A stretch of DNA of 64,000 nt from Actinacidiphila alni. GTDB lineage: Bacteria; Actinomycetota; Actinomycetes; Streptomycetales; Streptomycetaceae. Below are positions 42,439-51,505 of this stretch, piece by piece; position 1 is the stretch's first letter, and every line of letters starts with the position of its first letter. The DNA is taken from positions 62,001 to 126,000 of the forward strand of contig NZ_FONG01000012.1 in assembly GCF_900112845.1 (NCBI RefSeq), read 5' to 3'. A program made the position numbers and the translations under genes. The notes under the pieces are model-generated. The model had not been told where the DNA came from. It saw only the letters and a program-made list of their open reading frames with translations, and did no database searches.

Positions 42439-43024
42439 ACCGGCGGCCCGCGGCGCCGCCGCGCCCACCGCCGTCCGGCCGCCGCTGCCGGTGAAGATGG
42501 TGATCGCGGGCGGCTTCGGTGTCGGCAAGACCACCACGGTGGGCTCGATCTCGGAGATCAGGCCGCTCACCACCGAGGCCGCGATCACCGAGGTCGCCGC
42601 GGGCGTGGACGACCTCAGCCACACCCCGCACAAGACGACCACCACGGTCGCGATGGACTTCGGCTGCATCACCATCGACAGCACGCTGAAGCTGTACCTG
42701 TTCGGCACCCCGGGCCAGGACCGGTTCGGCTTCATGTGGGACGACCTGGTGGAGGGCGCGCTCGGCGGCCTGGTCATCGTCGACACCCGCCGTCTTGACG
42801 ACTGCTACGCGGCGGTCGACTACTTCGAGCACAAGGGCATCCCGTTCGCCGTCGCGGTGAACGCCTTCGACGGCCGGGTCGAGCACGCCCTGGACGAGGT
42901 GCGCTGGGCGCTGGACATCGCCGAGCAGGTGCCGGTGTTCACCTACGACGCGCGCGAGCGCGGTTCGGTGCGCGACGCGCTGCTTGTGGTGCTGGAACTG
43001 GCGCTGGCCCGCGCCCAGGGCTGA
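42425..43024 (+). CDS. cvnD: Small GTPase CvnD
   Basis: A 199-residue Ras-like MglA-related GTPase. G1 is GGFGVGKTT, a switch region follows with KTTTTVAMDFG, G3 is FGTPGQDRF, and the base-recognition motif is NAFD, as in CvnD proteins. It is the output GTPase of the conservon; many conservons carry a cytochrome P450 after cvnD, but none follows here. The GTG at 42425 has a G6 stretch upstream and overlaps cvnC. Confidence 0.95.
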   Translation: MTPTEPAARGAAAPTAVRPPLPVKMVIAGGFGVGKTTTVGSISEIRPLTTEAAITEVAAGVDDLSHTPHKTTTTVAMDFGCITIDSTLKLYLFGTPGQDRFGFMWDDLVEGALGGLVIVDTRRLDDCYAAVDYFEHKGIPFAVAVNAFDGRVEHALDEVRWALDIAEQVPVFTYDARERGSVRDALLVVLELALARAQG

Positions 43025-43030
43025 CCGCCG

Positions 43031-43074
43031 GCCCGCGCGGAGGGGGCCGCTCGCCCCTGGTCCCCCGCGCGGGC
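43031..43074. terminator. Bidirectional terminator between cvnD and permease gene
   Basis: A 9-bp perfect GC stem (43031-43039 with 43066-43074) extended by a G5/C5 pairing around a 15-base loop, between convergent genes. Confidence 0.7.
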
Positions 43075-43087
43075 ACCGTACGTACGC

Positions 43088-43759
43088 TCAGCGGCCGCGC
43101 CGCACGCCGGGCGACACGGCCAGCCGCTCCACCAGGTAGAACACCCCGATGGTGACGATGGCCAGGCCCGCGACCAGCGTCGCGCCGCCGACCACCTTGC
43201 CGTAGGTGTGCTGGGCCAGGCCGTCGATGATGTACCGGCCGAGGCCGCCGAGGCCGATGTACGCGGCGATGGTGGCCGTGGAGACCACCTGGATCGCCGC
43301 GGACCGCAGCCCGCTGAGAATCAGCGGCAGGGCGGCCGGGATCTCGACCTGGAAGAGCACGGCCGCCGAACTCATGCCCATGCCGCGGGCGGCGTCCACC
43401 GGCGCCGGGTCGACGCTCCTGATCGCCTCGTAGCTGGTCACCAGGATCGGTGCGACCGCGAGGGCCACCAGCGGGATCATGGCCGGTGTGGTGCCGATCT
43501 CGCCGAGCCAGACCGTCATCAGCACCAGCAGACCGAAGCTGGGCAGGGCGCGGGCGGCGGTGGAGAAGGCGGCCAGCGCGTAGCCGCCGCGCCCGGCGTG
43601 CCCGGCGAACAGGCCGATCGGCAGTCCGATGACGGCCGAGATCAACAGCGCGAGCAGGCTGTACTCGACGTGCTCCAGCAGGCGGTGCGGGATGCCCGTC
43701 GTGCCGTGCCAGTTGGCGCTGTCCGAGAAGAAGTCATTGATGAAGTTCAGGACGTTCAT
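43088..43759 (-). CDS. Osmoprotectant ABC permease 2
   Basis: A 223-residue inner-membrane permease of the glycine betaine/proline class with about six helices. The EAA-like loop reads YEAIRSVDPAPVDAARGMGMSSAAVLFQVEIP in pieces, typical of OpuB/OpuC permeases. Its ATG overlaps the stop of the upstream permease gene by four bases. Third gene of the ATPase-permease-permease operon. Confidence 0.93.
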   Translation of the reverse strand: MNVLNFINDFFSDSANWHGTTGIPHRLLEHVEYSLLALLISAVIGLPIGLFAGHAGRGGYALAAFSTAARALPSFGLLVLMTVWLGEIGTTPAMIPLVALAVAPILVTSYEAIRSVDPAPVDAARGMGMSSAAVLFQVEIPAALPLILSGLRSAAIQVVSTATIAAYIGLGGLGRYIIDGLAQHTYGKVVGGATLVAGLAIVTIGVFYLVERLAVSPGVRRGR

Positions 43760-44526
43760 CGGACGGCGTCCTCCAGGGCCGCGCGGGCGGCGGCGGGTTC
43801 GGGTTCACGGGCCGCGGACGTCGTACGGCGGCGCAGCAGGGACGGCCGGCCGGACTTCCCCGCGCCCTTTCCTGCGGACTTTCCGCCGCGCGGGGCCCAC
43901 GGGGTGAGCAGCGTCTGGATCAGGACGAGCAGCCCGTCCACCAGGATGGCCAGCAGCGCGGTGGTGACGACGGACGTCACGATGAGCGGGGTGCGGTGGT
44001 AGAACTGCCCGTCGGCCAGCAGATTGCCGAGCGCGCCCTGGTTGCCGATCAGGGTGCCGACGCTGACCAGGCTGATGCTGGAGACGGCGGCCAGCCGCAG
44101 GCCGGCGAAGATCGCCGGTACGGCGATGGGCAGTTGGACCTTGAGGTAGCGCTGCACCGGGCCGAAGCCCATGGCGGTGGCCGCGGCCATCGTGTCGGGC
44201 GACACCGAGCGGACGCCGTCCACGATCGCCGGGACCAGCAGCACGAGGCTGTAGACGGTCAGCGGGATCATCACGGTGGTCTCGGTCGCGCCGGTGTAGT
44301 CGATGAGGACGACGAAGAAGGCGAGCGACGGGATCGCGTACAGCACCGTGGTGACCCACAGCACCGGCGAGTACAGCCACTTGAAGCGCACGCACAGCTG
44401 CGCCACCGGCAACGCCACGACCAGGCCGAACAGCACGGGCAGCAGCGCCTCGCGCAGGTGCAGGCCGATCAGCCCCAGGTAGGAGTGCTGGAGGTCGCTC
44501 GGCATGTCGAAGTAGGCGTTCATCAC
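43756..44526 (-). CDS. Osmoprotectant ABC permease 1
   Basis: A 256-residue permease of the same class (six helices; VDGVRSVSPDTMAAATAMGFGPVQRYLKVQLP, split, is the EAA loop). The C terminus carries an extra basic, disordered tail of about 40 residues (GGKSAGKGAGKSGRP). It overlaps the ATPase stop and the next permease start by four bases each, so translation is coupled through the operon. Confidence 0.92.
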   Translation of the reverse strand: MMNAYFDMPSDLQHSYLGLIGLHLREALLPVLFGLVVALPVAQLCVRFKWLYSPVLWVTTVLYAIPSLAFFVVLIDYTGATETTVMIPLTVYSLVLLVPAIVDGVRSVSPDTMAAATAMGFGPVQRYLKVQLPIAVPAIFAGLRLAAVSSISLVSVGTLIGNQGALGNLLADGQFYHRTPLIVTSVVTTALLAILVDGLLVLIQTLLTPWAPRGGKSAGKGAGKSGRPSLLRRRTTSAAREPEPAAARAALEDAVR

Positions 44527-45743
44527 ACGGCCTTGCTCTCGGCGGCCTTGCTCTCGGCGATCGCCGGGTCCACCGCCGCCGCCTCGGCCGCGGCGGCCTT
44601 GGCCGACGCCGAGGGGCTGCCGGCGGCGCCGCGTTCGGCGTGGGCGCCGCGGATGGCCTCGGCGATCGTCGTCTGCGAGGTGACGCCGACGACCCGGCCG
44701 CCGTCGTCCACGGCGACGGCCCAGCCGGTCGGCGAGAGCACCGCGCAGTCCAGCGCGTCGCGCAGCGACTCCTTGCCGAAGACGAACGGCCGCCCGTGCG
44801 GCAGCAGTTCGGCGACGCTCAGGGCCGCGCCGCCCTTGGCCGCGGCGGCCGGCCCGGTCCAGCCGAGCGGCTTGCCGTCGGTGTCGGTGAGCAGCAGGTA
44901 CGGGGCGCCGGACGCCTTGGTGCGCTCGGCGACCTGGGCGGCGCTGGAGTCGACGGCGATGATGGGCGCGGTGGTGAGTTCCAGACCGGCCGAGGTGAAG
45001 AAGGACAGCCGCCGGATGCCGCGGTCGGTGCCGAGGAAGTCCTCGACGAAGGCGTCGGCGGGGGCGGAGAGCAGCTCGTCCGGCGGCGCGTACTGCGCCA
45101 GCTTGCCGCCGGTGCGCAGTACCGCGACCATGTCGCCGAGCTTGATCGCCTCGTCGATGTCGTGCGTGACGAAGACGATGGTCTTGCCCAACTCGGCCTG
45201 GATGCGCAGGAGTTCGGCCTGGAGCACCTTGCGGACGATGGGGTCGACCGCGGAGAAGGGCTCGTCCATCAGCAGCACGGGCGGGTCGGCGGCGAGCGCC
45301 CTGGCCACGCCGACGCGCTGCTGCTGGCCGCCGGAGAGCTGATACGGATACCGCTTGGCGAGCGAGGCGTCCAGGCCGACCCGGTCCATCAGGTCGCGGG
45401 CGCGCTTCCTGGCGCGGTCGCGGTCCCAGCCCAGCATGCGCGGCACGGTGGCGATGTTGTCCACGATGGTCCGGTGCTGGAAGAGCCCGGCGTTCTGGAT
45501 GACGTACCCCATCGACCGGCGCAGCGCGTTGACCGGCTGGGCGTGGATGTCGGCGCCGTCCAGCAGGATCCTGCCGCCGGTCAGCTCGACCATCCGGTTG
45601 ATCATCCGCAGCGTGGTGGTCTTGCCGCAGCCGGAGGGGCCGACCAGGACGGTGATCGAGCCGTCGGGTATCTCCAGTGACAGTTCGTCGACCGCCACCG
45701 TGCCGTCGGGGTAGCGCTTGGTGACCGAATCTATCTGTATCAA
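44523..45743 (-). CDS. Osmoprotectant ABC transporter ATPase with CBS domains
   Basis: A 406-residue ATPase. Walker A GPSGCGKTT, signature LSGGQQQR, Walker B VLLMDEPFSAVDP and the H-loop VTHD are all present. Two C-terminal CBS domains (about residues 240-385) match the ionic-strength sensors of OpuA-type transporters. An Ala/Glu/Ser tail follows, ending with repeated AESKA. The start is TTG at 45743: the conserved IQIDSVTKRYPDGT block begins there and GGGGAT lies upstream; no ATG or GTG is suitably placed. Confidence 0.92.
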   Translation of the reverse strand: MIQIDSVTKRYPDGTVAVDELSLEIPDGSITVLVGPSGCGKTTTLRMINRMVELTGGRILLDGADIHAQPVNALRRSMGYVIQNAGLFQHRTIVDNIATVPRMLGWDRDRARKRARDLMDRVGLDASLAKRYPYQLSGGQQQRVGVARALAADPPVLLMDEPFSAVDPIVRKVLQAELLRIQAELGKTIVFVTHDIDEAIKLGDMVAVLRTGGKLAQYAPPDELLSAPADAFVEDFLGTDRGIRRLSFFTSAGLELTTAPIIAVDSSAAQVAERTKASGAPYLLLTDTDGKPLGWTGPAAAAKGGAALSVAELLPHGRPFVFGKESLRDALDCAVLSPTGWAVAVDDGGRVVGVTSQTTIAEAIRGAHAERGAAGSPSASAKAAAAEAAAVDPAIAESKAAESKAV

Positions 45744-45909
45744 GTTCCTGATCCCCTTCGGGGCTGGGCAGGGGGCTGTTCGTAAAGGACTGTTTCTGGC
45801 CGTAGCGAAGAGACTATCCCGCACGGGTGTCCGACCCGGGGAACGCCCGGAGCAGCAATCGAAGGGTGACCTTCTGGTCGTCTTGACATGGGCAAGCCAC
45901 GAGCGGTGT

Positions 45910-45925
45910 CCTGGTCCGGACCAGT
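45910..45925. promoter_or_regulatory. dre-like (DasR-type) operator
   Basis: CCTGGTCCGGACCAGT contains the perfect 14-bp palindrome CTGGTCCGGACCAG. It matches the DasR-responsive element ACTGGTCTAGACCAGT except at the central TA and the first base. It is 85 bases upstream of the GH76 start, with a TTGACA at 45883-45888 just before it. DasR is the GntR-type N-acetylglucosamine-responsive repressor; another GntR protein could also bind. Confidence 0.55.
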
Positions 45926-46009
45926 AACCCCCAACCCCCCACGCCCCCGGGTCATTCCCCCACCCCCCTCGTCGTACAGGCGGCGCCCAGGCCGCCGGAA
46001 AGCGGAGCC

Positions 46010-47470
46010 ATGTCCGCACGCGTACGTCCGACCCATGTGCTCGTCCTCGCGCTCGCCCTGTGCTGCCTGCTGCTCGGCCTCGTGCCCGCGGCTTCCAAGG
46101 CGCATGCGGCGGCCGCGGTCTGCAACACCTACTGCGATGCCCGCGACCCGGCCGCCGCGCCGTCGGAACGGGTGCCGGTGACCGCCTCGATCTACTCCCG
46201 CACGATCCAGCTGCACATAGATGACAACGATGCCATGGGCTGGGCGTCGATCGGGAACGGCAATCCCGGTGACGAGGTCTGGCTCGACCGGTCCTTCGAC
46301 GGCGGCGCCACCTGGGGTTCCGGCAGCAAGCTCGGCGACACCAGCACGCCCGCGGGCGGCAGCGGCTGGCGCACCCTGATGTACAACGTCGACGACTGGA
46401 ACAACAACGGCGTCGGCGCCCTGCGCGCCTGCGGCAAGGCGGGCGACCGCCCGGAGATCGCCTGCACCGCCTGGGCCCGCTCCAACTGGAACGCCTGGAG
46501 CAGCAGCACGGCCGCCGCCACCGGCCTGATGATGAAGTGGGACCGCGGCACCGGCCTGTTCGGCGGCAACGGCTGGTGGACCGCCGCCAACGCCCTGACG
46601 TCGGTGATCGACAACATCCGCACCAGCGGCATGCCCAGCTACAAATACGCCGTCTCGCGCACCTACGACCTCAACGTCAACGCGCGCGAGGGCCAGTTCA
46701 GGAACGACTACCTGGACGACACCGGCTGGTGGGGTCTGGCCTGGGTCGACGCGTACGACCTGACCGGCGACAGCCGCTATCTGAACACCGCGCGCGCCGA
46801 CGCCGATCACATGTTCGGCTACTGGACGAGCAAGTGCGGCGGCGGTGTGCAGTGGAACGAGACCAACGCGTACAAGAACGCGATCACCAATGAGCTGTAC
46901 CTCCAGCTCAATGCCGCCCTGCACAACCGGATCTCCGGTGACACGGTGTATCTGGGCCGGGCGAACAGCGAGTGGAGCTGGTTCCAGGCCAGCGGGATGA
47001 TCAACTCCTCGCACCTGGTCAACGACGGCCTCAACGACTCCTGCGCCAACAACGGCCAGCAGACCTGGACGTACAACCAGGGCGTGATCCTCGGCGGGCT
47101 GAGCGAGCTGTACCGGGCGACCGGGAACAGCGCGCTGCTGACCACCGCGCGCACCCTGGCGAACGCCTCGACGTCGGCCGCCGCGATCAACTCCGGCGGT
47201 GTGCTGCACGAGCCGGGCGAGGGCGACGCGTGCGACAACGACGGCGCGTCCTTCAAGGGCGCGTACGTGCGCGGGCTGCGCGATCTGGACAAGCAGCTCT
47301 CCGACCGCCCGTACAGCGGCTATCTCGACACCCAGGCGAACGCGGCGCACACCCACGACCGCAACGCGCTGGACGTCTACGGGCCGCACTGGAACGGCCC
47401 GCTGGCCGGCACCGGTTACGGCTGCCAGCAGAGTGCCTTGGACGCGCTCAACGCGTCCGAGGCGACCTGA
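46010..47470 (+). CDS. Secreted GH76 alpha-1,6-mannanase
   Basis: A 486-residue glycoside hydrolase, with an N-terminal signal ending near residue 34 (KAHAAAA). The GH76 catalytic pair of adjacent Asp lies in NDYLDDTGWWGLAWVDAYD. Other typical blocks are WWTAANALTSVID and QTWTYNQGVILGGLSELY. Between signal and catalytic domain is a region of about 120 residues (WLDRSFDGGATWGS) typical of some actinobacterial GH76 proteins. It should cleave alpha-1,6-mannan of fungal walls or mycobacterial-type glycans, and is probably controlled by the palindrome at 45911-45924. Confidence 0.92.
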   Translation: MSARVRPTHVLVLALALCCLLLGLVPAASKAHAAAAVCNTYCDARDPAAAPSERVPVTASIYSRTIQLHIDDNDAMGWASIGNGNPGDEVWLDRSFDGGATWGSGSKLGDTSTPAGGSGWRTLMYNVDDWNNNGVGALRACGKAGDRPEIACTAWARSNWNAWSSSTAAATGLMMKWDRGTGLFGGNGWWTAANALTSVIDNIRTSGMPSYKYAVSRTYDLNVNAREGQFRNDYLDDTGWWGLAWVDAYDLTGDSRYLNTARADADHMFGYWTSKCGGGVQWNETNAYKNAITNELYLQLNAALHNRISGDTVYLGRANSEWSWFQASGMINSSHLVNDGLNDSCANNGQQTWTYNQGVILGGLSELYRATGNSALLTTARTLANASTSAAAINSGGVLHEPGEGDACDNDGASFKGAYVRGLRDLDKQLSDRPYSGYLDTQANAAHTHDRNALDVYGPHWNGPLAGTGYGCQQSALDALNASEAT

Positions 47471-47502
47471 GCCGGGACGCCGTCCCGGCTCCCGTGCGTA
47501 CG

Positions 47503-47538
47503 CCGCCGCCCGCCCCGGATCTCCGGGACGGGCGGCGG
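47503..47538. terminator. Bidirectional terminator between GH76 and GH3 genes
   Basis: A 16-bp stem with one mismatch (47503-47518 with 47523-47538) and an ATCT loop lies between two convergent genes. A smaller hairpin (47471-47489) lies directly after the GH76 stop. Confidence 0.75.
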
Positions 47539-47564
47539 TGTCGGCTGCTTCCGGTGCTGTCCGC

Positions 47565-50500
47565 TCAGCCGACCGAGATCGCGAACACGTGGAAGCCGCT
47601 GTCGTTCGGCAGCGTCACCGACGCGACGGCCTTGTCCGGGTCGAGCGCGCCCCCGGTGGTGTACAGGCTCACCGCGTGGTCGCCGAGCGTGTCACCGGGC
47701 GGGCGGTTCCAGTTGGCCGTGGTGACCGCCAACTGGCTGTTGCCGCTCGCCGCGTTGCTGTACCAGTCGGGCAGGTAGACCGCGAGGTCAGCCGTCGTCC
47801 CGTCGGTGTACGTCACCGTCACCGTGCCCGCGTGCGCGGAGCTGATGCCGGTGCCGAGCAGCCCGAGCCTGCTGCCCTGGCCCTGGACGCGGATCACCTG
47901 TCCGGCCGCCGCCACATTGTCGGGCTCGCCGGGCCGCGTGTCCGGCCAGGTGTAGTCCAGGCCGCCCGCCGTCACCGTCGCGCCGGGGGTGTAGCCGACC
48001 TTGGCGAGCTGGGTGGCGGAGAGGCTGTAGCCGCCGGGATCCAGGTCGCCGGTGCCCGGGTCGCTGTCGGCGCTGATGCCCTTGTTGTTGTACGCGGCGG
48101 CCGTGGTCGCGTACGGGACGGTGGTCGCGGCGTCGGCGGTCCTGGTCTGCCGTCCGTCGAGCAGATACGTGGCCTTGCCGGTGACCGTGGCGGGCCCGGG
48201 GGTGGCGTCGGCGGGCGCCTGGACGACCCAGGTCGCGCTGACCGAGCTGTGCGGCGCGACCGTACGGCCCGCCGCCTTGCCGGGTGCGGGCGTGGCCTTC
48301 CAGCCGGCCGGTACCGACAGGCTCAGCGACAGGTCGCGGACGGCGCTGTCGCCGGTGTTGGTGAAGGTCTGCTTCACCGGGTAGGACGCGCCGGCGTCGG
48401 TCTGCGCGGGCACCGACACGGCGGTGTACTGCGCGCCGACGGTCCTGGTGACGGTCACCGCGCCCTTGAGCGGGGTGTCGGCCGAGGACTGGCCGACGTA
48501 GACCGGGTAGCGGCCCGCGAGGACCGTCCAGTCGTGCGCGGCGCTGTCCCAGGTCCTGAAGGCGTCGGCGTCCAGCGTGAGCCGTACGGTCTTCGTCCGG
48601 CCGGGCTTGAGCTCCACCTTGGCGAAGGTCTTCAGCGCCTTCGGCGGTTCGCCCGCGCCGGCCGGGTAGCCGACGTAGAGCTGGACCACATCGGTGCCGG
48701 TGCGGCGGCCGGTGTTGGTCACGTCGACCGAGACCCGGATCTTTCCGGTGCCGCGGCCGGTGGCCTCGACGCGGTCGTCGTCGATCCGCAGGTGCGACTG
48801 CCGGAAGGTGGTGTAGGACAGGCCGTAGCCGAACGGGAAGAGCGGCGTCTGCTGCTCCTGGTCGTACCAGCGGTAGCCGACGTCCAGCTTCTCGCTGTAG
48901 TCGTACACGCCGTCGACCGCCGGGTAGCGGCCTGGCGCCGCGGCGGTCGCGGTCTGGGTGTCGGTCCTGGGGAAGCTGACCGGCAGCCGGCCGCCGGGTT
49001 CGGCGTCGCCGGTGAGCAGCGCGGCCAGCGCGTTGCCGTCCTCCTGGCCCGGGTACCACATGTCGAGCACGGCGGGCACCTGCGACAGCCACGGCATCAG
49101 CACTGGGGCGCCGGCCCTGATCACCACGACGGTGCGGGGGTTGGCGGCGGCGACCGCGCTGATCAGCTGGTCCTCGTTGCCGGGCAGCGCCAGCGTCGTA
49201 CGGTCCGAGCCCTCGCTGGAGGAGTCGCCGACCACGACGACCGCCGCGTCGGCCTTCTTCGCCGCGTCGACGGCGGCCTGGATCGTCGGGTCGGGCAGGT
49301 CGGGGGCGAACCAGCCGACGGAGACCGAGGCGTTCTGCGCGCTGTCGTAGAACTCGACGCGCAGGCTGTGCGGTTCACCGGCGGTGAGCCGCACCGGCGT
49401 GCTCTTGACGGTGCTCGACCCGTGGTCGGACCAGTTGTCGACGATGAGCTTGTCGTCCAGGTAGATCCGGCTGCCGTCGTCGCTGGTGGCGGAGAAGGTG
49501 TACGCGGCGGTGGCGGGCGCGGTGAGCGTGCCCGTCCAGCGGGCGGAGAAGTTGTCGACGGGTATGCCGTCGGCCGGGGAGCCGAGCACCCAGTCGAAGT
49601 CGATGTTCGGGTCGTCGCGGGTGACCGCGGGCGTTCCGGAGAGCGTCTTGTTGGCGAAGTACTCGCCCTTGAGGCCGGTCAGCGCGGAGGCCGGGATCGC
49701 CGGGAAGCCGCCGTTGCCGCCCGCCTTCACCGAGGTGACGTCCACCCCGCTGCCCAGCCGGGCCTTCAGCCCGGAGACCGGGTCGACCTTCTTGTACGGG
49801 GTGACCGCGGAGCTGCCGCCACCACCGGTGATCGCGGTCTCGGCGTTGGGGCCGATGACGGCGAGCGATGTCAGCTTCTTGGTGTCCAGCGGGAGGGTGC
49901 CGCCGCTGTTCTTCAGCAGGACGCTGCCGTCCTCGGCGGCCTTGCGCGCGAAGGCGCTGTCGGCCTCGTAGTCGACGGTCGTCGGGGTCTTCCTGTCGAA
50001 CTGCCCGGTGCGGAACTCCAGTCGGAGGATGCGGCGGGCCGCGTCGTCCAGCACGGACTGCGGGACCTGGCCCGCGGCGACGGCGGCCGGGAGCTGCTTG
50101 AAGTAGCTGGTGCCCGCGAATTCCTGGTCGAGGCCGGCGAGCGCGGAGGCGACGGTGCTGTGGTTGGCCGGGTAGTCGGTGTCGACCACGCCGTCGTACT
50201 TCCAGGTGTCGATCAGGATCTCGCGCAGGATCTGCGCGTTCTCGCAGGCGTAGGTGCCGTTGACCTTGTTGTACGCGCACATCAGGGACCAGACGTGGGC
50301 GTCCTTGACGGCCTTCTCGAAGGCGGGCAGATAGATCTCGTGCAGGGTCCGCTCGTCGATGTCCGAGCTGGACGTCATGCGGGCGTTCTCCTGGTTGTTG
50401 CCCGCGTAGTGCTTGACCTGCGCGGCGACGCCCTGCTTCTGGATGCCCTCGATCTCGGCGGAGCCGATGTCACCGGCGAGCGCCGGGTCCTCGCCGAGGG

Positions 50501-50990
50501 TCTCGAAATCGCGGCCGCCCAGCGGGGTGCGCACGATGTTCACCATGGGGCCGTAAATGACCTGGTATCCACGGGACTTGGCCTCGGAGCCCATCACCGT
50601 GCCGTACTGCTTGGCGAGTTCGGTGTTGAAGGAGGCGGCCAGCGAGACGGGCGACGGCAGCGCCGTGGCGGGCTGGCCGTCGCGTACGCCGCCGGGCCCG
50701 TCGGTGAACTGCAGGCCGGGGACGCCGAGTCGGTCGATGCCGGGGGTGTAGCCGGTGGCGTGCGAGCCGCTCGGCACACCGACCGACGTCATCAGCGACG
50801 CCTTCTCGGCGTTGGTGAGCTGTCCGAGCAACAGGTCGACGCGTTTCTCCAGCGGGAGACGGGAGTTGAGCCAGGGTTGCCGGGCGGTCGCGGCCGGGGT
50901 GTCGCCGGCGGACGCGGGTCCTGCCACTGCGAGGGGTACGGCGAGGGCGGCGGCAGCCGCGGCCGCCACCGCGAGACGGGCCATGCGCAT
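47565..50990 (-). CDS. Secreted GH3 beta-glycosidase with PA14 insert
   Basis: A 1141-residue exported enzyme. The signal ends near residue 28 (ASAG). The GH3 domain has KHYAGNNQENAR and VIYGPMVNIVRTPLGGRDFETLGEDP; the nucleophile region reads GVVDTDYPANHS rather than the usual MSDW, with an Asp still available. A PA14 domain (WTGTLTAPATAAYTFSATSDDG) is inserted in the second GH3 domain. A fibronectin III-like domain, an NEW3-type domain (KQTFTNTGDSAVRDLSL) and a C-terminal beta-rich domain (last 190 residues) follow. It probably releases sugars from beta-glucans or glycosides outside the cell. GGAG lies five bases before the ATG at 50990. Confidence 0.92.
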   Translation of the reverse strand: MRMARLAVAAAAAAALAVPLAVAGPASAGDTPAATARQPWLNSRLPLEKRVDLLLGQLTNAEKASLMTSVGVPSGSHATGYTPGIDRLGVPGLQFTDGPGGVRDGQPATALPSPVSLAASFNTELAKQYGTVMGSEAKSRGYQVIYGPMVNIVRTPLGGRDFETLGEDPALAGDIGSAEIEGIQKQGVAAQVKHYAGNNQENARMTSSSDIDERTLHEIYLPAFEKAVKDAHVWSLMCAYNKVNGTYACENAQILREILIDTWKYDGVVDTDYPANHSTVASALAGLDQEFAGTSYFKQLPAAVAAGQVPQSVLDDAARRILRLEFRTGQFDRKTPTTVDYEADSAFARKAAEDGSVLLKNSGGTLPLDTKKLTSLAVIGPNAETAITGGGGSSAVTPYKKVDPVSGLKARLGSGVDVTSVKAGGNGGFPAIPASALTGLKGEYFANKTLSGTPAVTRDDPNIDFDWVLGSPADGIPVDNFSARWTGTLTAPATAAYTFSATSDDGSRIYLDDKLIVDNWSDHGSSTVKSTPVRLTAGEPHSLRVEFYDSAQNASVSVGWFAPDLPDPTIQAAVDAAKKADAAVVVVGDSSSEGSDRTTLALPGNEDQLISAVAAANPRTVVVIRAGAPVLMPWLSQVPAVLDMWYPGQEDGNALAALLTGDAEPGGRLPVSFPRTDTQTATAAAPGRYPAVDGVYDYSEKLDVGYRWYDQEQQTPLFPFGYGLSYTTFRQSHLRIDDDRVEATGRGTGKIRVSVDVTNTGRRTGTDVVQLYVGYPAGAGEPPKALKTFAKVELKPGRTKTVRLTLDADAFRTWDSAAHDWTVLAGRYPVYVGQSSADTPLKGAVTVTRTVGAQYTAVSVPAQTDAGASYPVKQTFTNTGDSAVRDLSLSLSVPAGWKATPAPGKAAGRTVAPHSSVSATWVVQAPADATPGPATVTGKATYLLDGRQTRTADAATTVPYATTAAAYNNKGISADSDPGTGDLDPGGYSLSATQLAKVGYTPGATVTAGGLDYTWPDTRPGEPDNVAAAGQVIRVQGQGSRLGLLGTGISSAHAGTVTVTYTDGTTADLAVYLPDWYSNAASGNSQLAVTTANWNRPPGDTLGDHAVSLYTTGGALDPDKAVASVTLPNDSGFHVFAISVG

Positions 50991-51505
50991 ACGTTCTCCA
51001 AAGGGGCGTCATTGCCGGTGGATTCAGGAGGTGAACGCAAACGCCTCGAAGTCTGCGCTCGCCCGTGGAGAGCGTCAAGAACATGAACACGGCACCGTGT
51101 GCTGAACGGATGTGATCCTTCAGTGGGGTGCGGAGTGTTTCGTCCGCGAGTCGCGCATGCCGGGTTCGCGCGTCGCGTCGCGCGGGCGCGACGGGTCAGC
51201 GGCCGAGGACGGCCGCGCGGGCCCTGGACAGCGCCTGGTGGATCCCGGCGCGCACCAGAGGGCGGGGCGGCCGACTTCTTTGGTGAGGTGGAGGACGCGA
51301 TCGGGGGCGAGGTCGCCGGGGCGGTGGAGACGGGGTCGCGGTCGTACGCGTACGGGACGTCCCGCAGGTGCGGCGGCAGGAAGCCGAGCGGGTCGCCGGG
51401 AGGTCCTTCGGTGATGAGCGCCACGTCGGCCGGTGTGGCAGCGGGCCGCAGGGCGGGGCGATCATGGGCCGGTACGCGAAGCGGCGGGACGCGCGGGGAG
51501 GTCGT
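50991..51505. other. Intergenic region with no supported gene
   Basis: 515 bases between divergent genes. The minus strand near 51270-51440 reads as a protein-like fragment (ALITEGPPGDPLGFLPPHLRD in two parts) but without start, ribosome site or homologue known to me; it could be a gene remnant. No CebR-type palindrome precedes the GH3 gene. Confidence 0.45.

Noticed and set aside
47199-51086. A 1295-codon plus-strand frame over the GH3 gene
   Set aside because: Antisense shadow of the GH3 gene; composition is low-complexity and it also runs through the end of GH76 in another frame.
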